Origin: Metabacillus niabensis
Lineage (GTDB): Bacteria; Bacillota; Bacilli; Bacillales; Bacillaceae
NCBI RefSeq assembly: GCF_020524345.1
Contig: NZ_JAIVLH010000015.1
Span: forward strand, 62,001-126,000
Length of the DNA: 64,000 nucleotides
Direction: 5' to 3'
The position numbers were made by a program, and so were the translations under genes. The notes under the pieces are model-generated. The model did not search any database. It saw nothing but the letters and a program-made list of their open reading frames with translations, and was not told the origin of the DNA. Positions 61,432 to 64,000 of this stretch are shown here, in pieces; the first letter of the stretch is position 1, and each line of letters begins with the position of its first letter.

Positions 61432-61552
61432 GGTTGTCTTATTCTTCCTTTTACTGCTTTTATATGGTTGTTCTAACATTGTTCAAAAAGAAACGATTAA
61501 TGACGATAAAGTGGACAAATCTGATATTCGAGGCGGAATCCTAAGACTGTAG
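61421..61552 (+). CDS. Very small lipoprotein (43 aa), unknown
   Basis: This ORF overlaps the stop of the preceding lipoprotein gene by 11 bp. AGGAGAGGTGCAGG precedes the ATG. The product, MKCKVVLFFLLLLLYGCSNI onward, has a lysine start, a leucine-rich core and a YGC lipobox at residues 14-16. Only about 27 residues (ending RGGILRL) follow the lipidated Cys. It may be a genuine tiny lipoprotein, or the truncated start of a longer gene whose remainder decayed; the following 350 bp look non-coding. Translational coupling to the first gene is likely. Confidence 0.6.
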   Translation: MKCKVVLFFLLLLLYGCSNIVQKETINDDKVDKSDIRGGILRL

Positions 61553-61906
61553 CTTTGTCTTTTGGCTGATTCGAAGTGCTTATATGGTATATAGAGAAAA
61601 TACGAAAATTATTTGATGATATGTATATGTCATTGAGGCTGACGTTAAATCCTATTTTGGTACTATTCCAAATACCAGATTATTGGAAGAAGATTGAGCT
61701 GAAATTGTGGATGAGAGTATACTTTCTCTTTTGGAAAAGTGCGCCTACTCTATTTTATGAACAGATTCCCTTAAAGGGAGAGGGATTGAAATTAACTGAA
61801 AATTTTTGAATTGTGTTAGTTCTTAATACCCGTTTATTGTTATAGACATGATTTTGACTTTAAAGTAAACTATTAGTAAAATATGCATAAATTTGGGGGA
61901 TACTAT
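61553..61906. other. Intergenic stretch without a convincing gene
   Basis: An open frame at 61576-61809 (77 codons) has no ribosome site and no recognisable protein character. It may be a degraded remnant. The 3' part holds the promoter of the next gene. Confidence 0.5.
61854..61882 (+). promoter_or_regulatory. Sigma-A-type promoter of the secreted 269-aa protein gene
   Basis: TTGACT (61854-61859) and TAAAAT (61877-61882) are 17 nt apart. Confidence 0.65.
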
Positions 61907-62716
61907 ATGAAAAAATTATTTTCTATACTATTGGGAATTACCTTAGTCTTAAGTTTTTTTGTAATTCCAGGCAATATTGCTCATGCTGAAAAAATAACTA
62001 CTGTAAATTGGGGAAAAGTTAAATTAACTTCTTCTCATGTTGGAAAGGTGACCTTATCAAAAGATGTCTATATTTATAGAGTAGACAAGAATAAGTCTCA
62101 ATTGTTAAAAGTTTCTACAGCAAAGGCAGGATCAGAATATGCAGTTTATTCAAAAAAAGATACGAAGTATGGAGTTCTATATGCAATAGGATCTGGTAAA
62201 TACATAAAACATCATAGTTCTATTTCTTATAAAACTCCTCATAAATCTTTAACTGAAATACTGGATAAAGATAGAGTTTGGCTAAGAAACCCTATTGATA
62301 TTGAAAATTATGCGGGTAATCCTGTGAATATAAAAAATCTTACAGAAGCAATTATTTTAAGTAAAAAAACTGATACGTTGGATAAAAGCTTGTATGATGT
62401 AAAAATAAAAGTAGGAAAATATTATTATACGATGAAATATGTTGATAAAGATAATCAATCAGCATACTATACAGCTACAAATCCCTTTAAAAAGTATAAG
62501 TTTTCAGATTCAATGTGGAAATTAATCAAAAATGAAGAAATACTAATTGGTATGACTGAAACTCAAACTCTTCTGTCTTGGGGATATCCAACTGAAATAA
62601 ATTCATATAGTGATAAATACGGATCTTTCGATCAATGGGTTTACGGAGATCCATTGTATGACTCTAGCTATCTTTACTTTGAAAATGGTAAACTAGTCTC
62701 TTGGCAAGAATTTTGA
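61907..62716 (+). CDS. Secreted protein with one degenerate SH3-like repeat and a SmpA/BLIP-like end
   Basis: The start at 61907 (MKKLFSILLGITLVLSFFVI) follows GGGGGA; an ATG eight codons upstream lacks a site. The 269-residue product has a signal peptide ending near AHA (residue 28). Residues about 40-100 resemble a worn copy of the neighbouring wall-repeat type B (GKVTLSKDVYIYRVDKNKSQ onward). A central part of unknown fold follows (about 105-205). The final 60 residues (IGMTETQTLLSWGYPTEINS, then WVYG and YLYFENGKLVSW) resemble the SmpA/BLIP-like fold. Function is unknown. A strong terminator lies about 110 bp downstream. Confidence 0.72.
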   Translation: MKKLFSILLGITLVLSFFVIPGNIAHAEKITTVNWGKVKLTSSHVGKVTLSKDVYIYRVDKNKSQLLKVSTAKAGSEYAVYSKKDTKYGVLYAIGSGKYIKHHSSISYKTPHKSLTEILDKDRVWLRNPIDIENYAGNPVNIKNLTEAIILSKKTDTLDKSLYDVKIKVGKYYYTMKYVDKDNQSAYYTATNPFKKYKFSDSMWKLIKNEEILIGMTETQTLLSWGYPTEINSYSDKYGSFDQWVYGDPLYDSSYLYFENGKLVSWQEF

Positions 62717-62826
62717 CCTGAAACTGTGATAAATGGATGTCTCTCAAACGACTTGAACGAGTTAACGAATTGTTATTGGAGACTCAATATGATGAAAAAA
62801 TTTAAGGATTATTAGTCAAACAGTTT

Positions 62827-62863
62827 AAAAGGGTTCGGAATATTTTATATTCCGAACCCTTTT
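62827..62863. terminator. Bidirectional terminator between convergent genes
   Basis: A perfect 16-bp inverted repeat (62827-62842 and 62848-62863) has A- and T-runs on both outer sides. It ends the secreted-protein gene and probably also the convergent glycosyltransferase. Confidence 0.85.
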
Positions 62864-62935
62864 GTATTTAAACTAAGTTTGAGTTTTATAATTACAACTT
62901 TCTTGAATTAAAATTTAATTTTCCTGAAACACTTT

Positions 62936-64000
62936 TTAAGTTCCTTCCGTCAAATGTTCTAGAGTCTTTGAAAGCTCCTTTGCTTGAATTTCGCGGTTGA
63001 ACGATTTAAGAAGCCTGCCCTTTACATGATAAGTTATATCTTTTAGTTTTTCCGGACGACTCTGAGCATCCTTCAACACCCGAACAAAATCATCAGCATT
63101 TTCAGGTTCAAAGTAAAATCCGGCTTCATGCTCTTCAACAATTTCTTTTGCTTCTCCATCAACACCTATAAGAATCGGTGTTGACATCGACATGTAGTCA
63201 AAAACCTTAGAAGGAATTGTTATTTCAAACAAAGGATGTTTTTTTAACGAAACAATACCAACATCAGCTGCTTCATAATAGCCAAGGAGTTCTTCCTTTC
63301 TTTTGCTTTCTATAAACAATACGTTTGAAAGGTTGAGGGATGATGTTTTTTCCATCAATTTTAGCTTTTCAACACCTTCACCGATGAACATAAAAACAAC
63401 AGATGGATCATCCTTTAATTTCTCAGCTGCTGAAATAATCGTTGTTAATCCTTGTGCAGCCCCGATATTTCCAGCGTATAACACAAGGAATTTATCTTCT
63501 ATCCCATACTGGTGCTTTACAGAGGATGTACCTTTTAAGGATGGCAAAGAATTAGGATTAACACCGTTAGGTATGACAGTAATTTTTTCTTCCTGGATTC
63601 CAAGGTCGATGAGTCGTTGTTTATAACCGTGTGTTACAACAACGATATGATCTGCTTTCTTATAAAGAAAGCTTTCAAGCTTTCTTGCAAGCTGCAGAAG
63701 TTTTTTGTTTTTGAATTGGCCTAATAGTTCAGCAAAATCAACCCAAAGATCACGAATTTCAAAGACAAATTTCGCTCTGTGAATTCTGCTTAAAAAGTAC
63801 CCTGTTACTCCTTGAAATAATTGAGGTGAGGTTGCATAAATGACATTCGGTTTTTTTACTAACAAGCCGGACATGCAACTTGAGACCATAAATGATAGGT
63901 AATTTGCAAGTCTGCGAATGGAGCTTGTTTTTGTATCTCGTATACGGAAGGATCTGTACACTGTCAAATCATTAATGTTTTCCTTCTTAAAGAATTTTTT
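62936..64000 (-). CDS. Glycosyltransferase family 4 (WbuB-like), 5' end outside the window
   Basis: The frame is open to the right edge: KKFFKKENINDLTVYRS is read upstream of a TTG at 63967, and this text fits the interior of a WbuB-like enzyme. The gene is therefore partial rather than starting at that TTG. The visible 354 residues contain VFEIRDLWVDFAELLGQF, VVVTHGYKQRLIDLGI, ITVIPNGVNPNSLPS, VLYAGNIGAAQGLTTIISAA and FEITIPSKVFDYMSMSTPIL, the standard GT4 donor site. WbuB-type enzymes add a sugar (often L-fucosamine) to surface glycans, but the donor here is unknown. It marks a second polysaccharide gene group beyond the window. Confidence 0.88.
   Translation of the reverse strand, partial: KKFFKKENINDLTVYRSFRIRDTKTSSIRRLANYLSFMVSSCMSGLLVKKPNVIYATSPQLFQGVTGYFLSRIHRAKFVFEIRDLWVDFAELLGQFKNKKLLQLARKLESFLYKKADHIVVVTHGYKQRLIDLGIQEEKITVIPNGVNPNSLPSLKGTSSVKHQYGIEDKFLVLYAGNIGAAQGLTTIISAAEKLKDDPSVVFMFIGEGVEKLKLMEKTSSLNLSNVLFIESKRKEELLGYYEAADVGIVSLKKHPLFEITIPSKVFDYMSMSTPILIGVDGEAKEIVEEHEAGFYFEPENADDFVRVLKDAQSRPEKLKDITYHVKGRLLKSFNREIQAKELSKTLEHLTEGT

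Noticed and set aside
61576-61809. 77-codon ORF between the small lipoprotein and the secreted protein
   Set aside because: No ribosome site and an unusual Trp/Leu/Lys composition; it reads like translated non-coding or degraded DNA.
62750-62813. Short ORF MSLKRLERVNELLLETQYDE after the secreted protein gene
   Set aside because: Only 22 codons without a ribosome site or known match; it could be a gene remnant but cannot be supported.

Overview
The window is low-GC Firmicutes DNA and most resembles the family Bacillaceae. It has strong AGGAGG-type ribosome binding sites, frequent TTG and GTG starts, PhoP-like direct repeats, and Bacillus-type families (YwqE, XpaC/YaaN, the DUF1659/DUF2922/YvrJ trio, BrnQ pairs, LCP, LPXTG anchoring). 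No rRNA, tRNA, CRISPR array or intact prophage was seen. The only mobile-element traces are the last codons of a probable REP-associated (Y1) transposase at the left edge, a decayed IS1595-like transposase, and families of small intergenic palindromes.

Region 1 (1-23 kb) is general chromosome. It holds a PHP-type tyrosine phosphatase (ywqE) and a three-gene ABC importer behind a striking 11-bp-periodic PhoP-box array. Next come an AGCS alanine/Na+ symporter, the DUF1659-DUF2922-YvrJ group, a two-gene operon of an SPFH-like protein and a membrane SH3 protein, and a PAS-PAS-GGDEF-EAL protein. These are followed by a TIM-barrel protein with a possible ATT start, two divergent brnQ genes, a SEC-C protein, xpaC-yaaN, and several small membrane proteins. 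Copies of a GGGACAGGTTCCTTGTCCC palindrome occur only in this part, alone or as inverted pairs.

Region 2 (23-31 kb) is surface-related. An LCP glycopolymer ligase is divergent from a 1343-residue LRR/FN3/LPXTG wall-anchored protein. After it come an IS1595 relic, a small membrane protein and an SGNH-like protein that seems to lack its catalytic Ser and His.

Region 3 (31-49 kb) is a cell-surface polysaccharide locus. gtaB and ugd supply UDP-glucuronate and sit behind a PhoP-like box. wecC here and wecB at 59.4 kb supply UDP-ManNAcA. The locus also has an alpha/beta-hydrolase-like protein, a methyltransferase with a long coiled coil (possible chain terminator/ruler), four glycosyltransferase domains in three proteins, a Wzm/Wzt (TagG/TagH-type) exporter, and an MBOAT plus DHHW pair for O-acetylation.

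Region 4 (49-63 kb) is the most unusual part. Four adjacent secreted enzymes carry the same alternating pair of about 60-residue SH3-like repeats: an M14 carboxypeptidase, a GH73-type glucosaminidase, a subtilisin-like protease and a YkuD-type L,D-transpeptidase. A fifth secreted protein may hold one degenerate copy. wecB lies in the same block. My inference is a wall-maturation set whose repeats bind the wall or the polymer made next door. Two lipoproteins and the 3' part of another glycosyltransferase finish the window. Functions come from motifs read by eye, and no database search was run.
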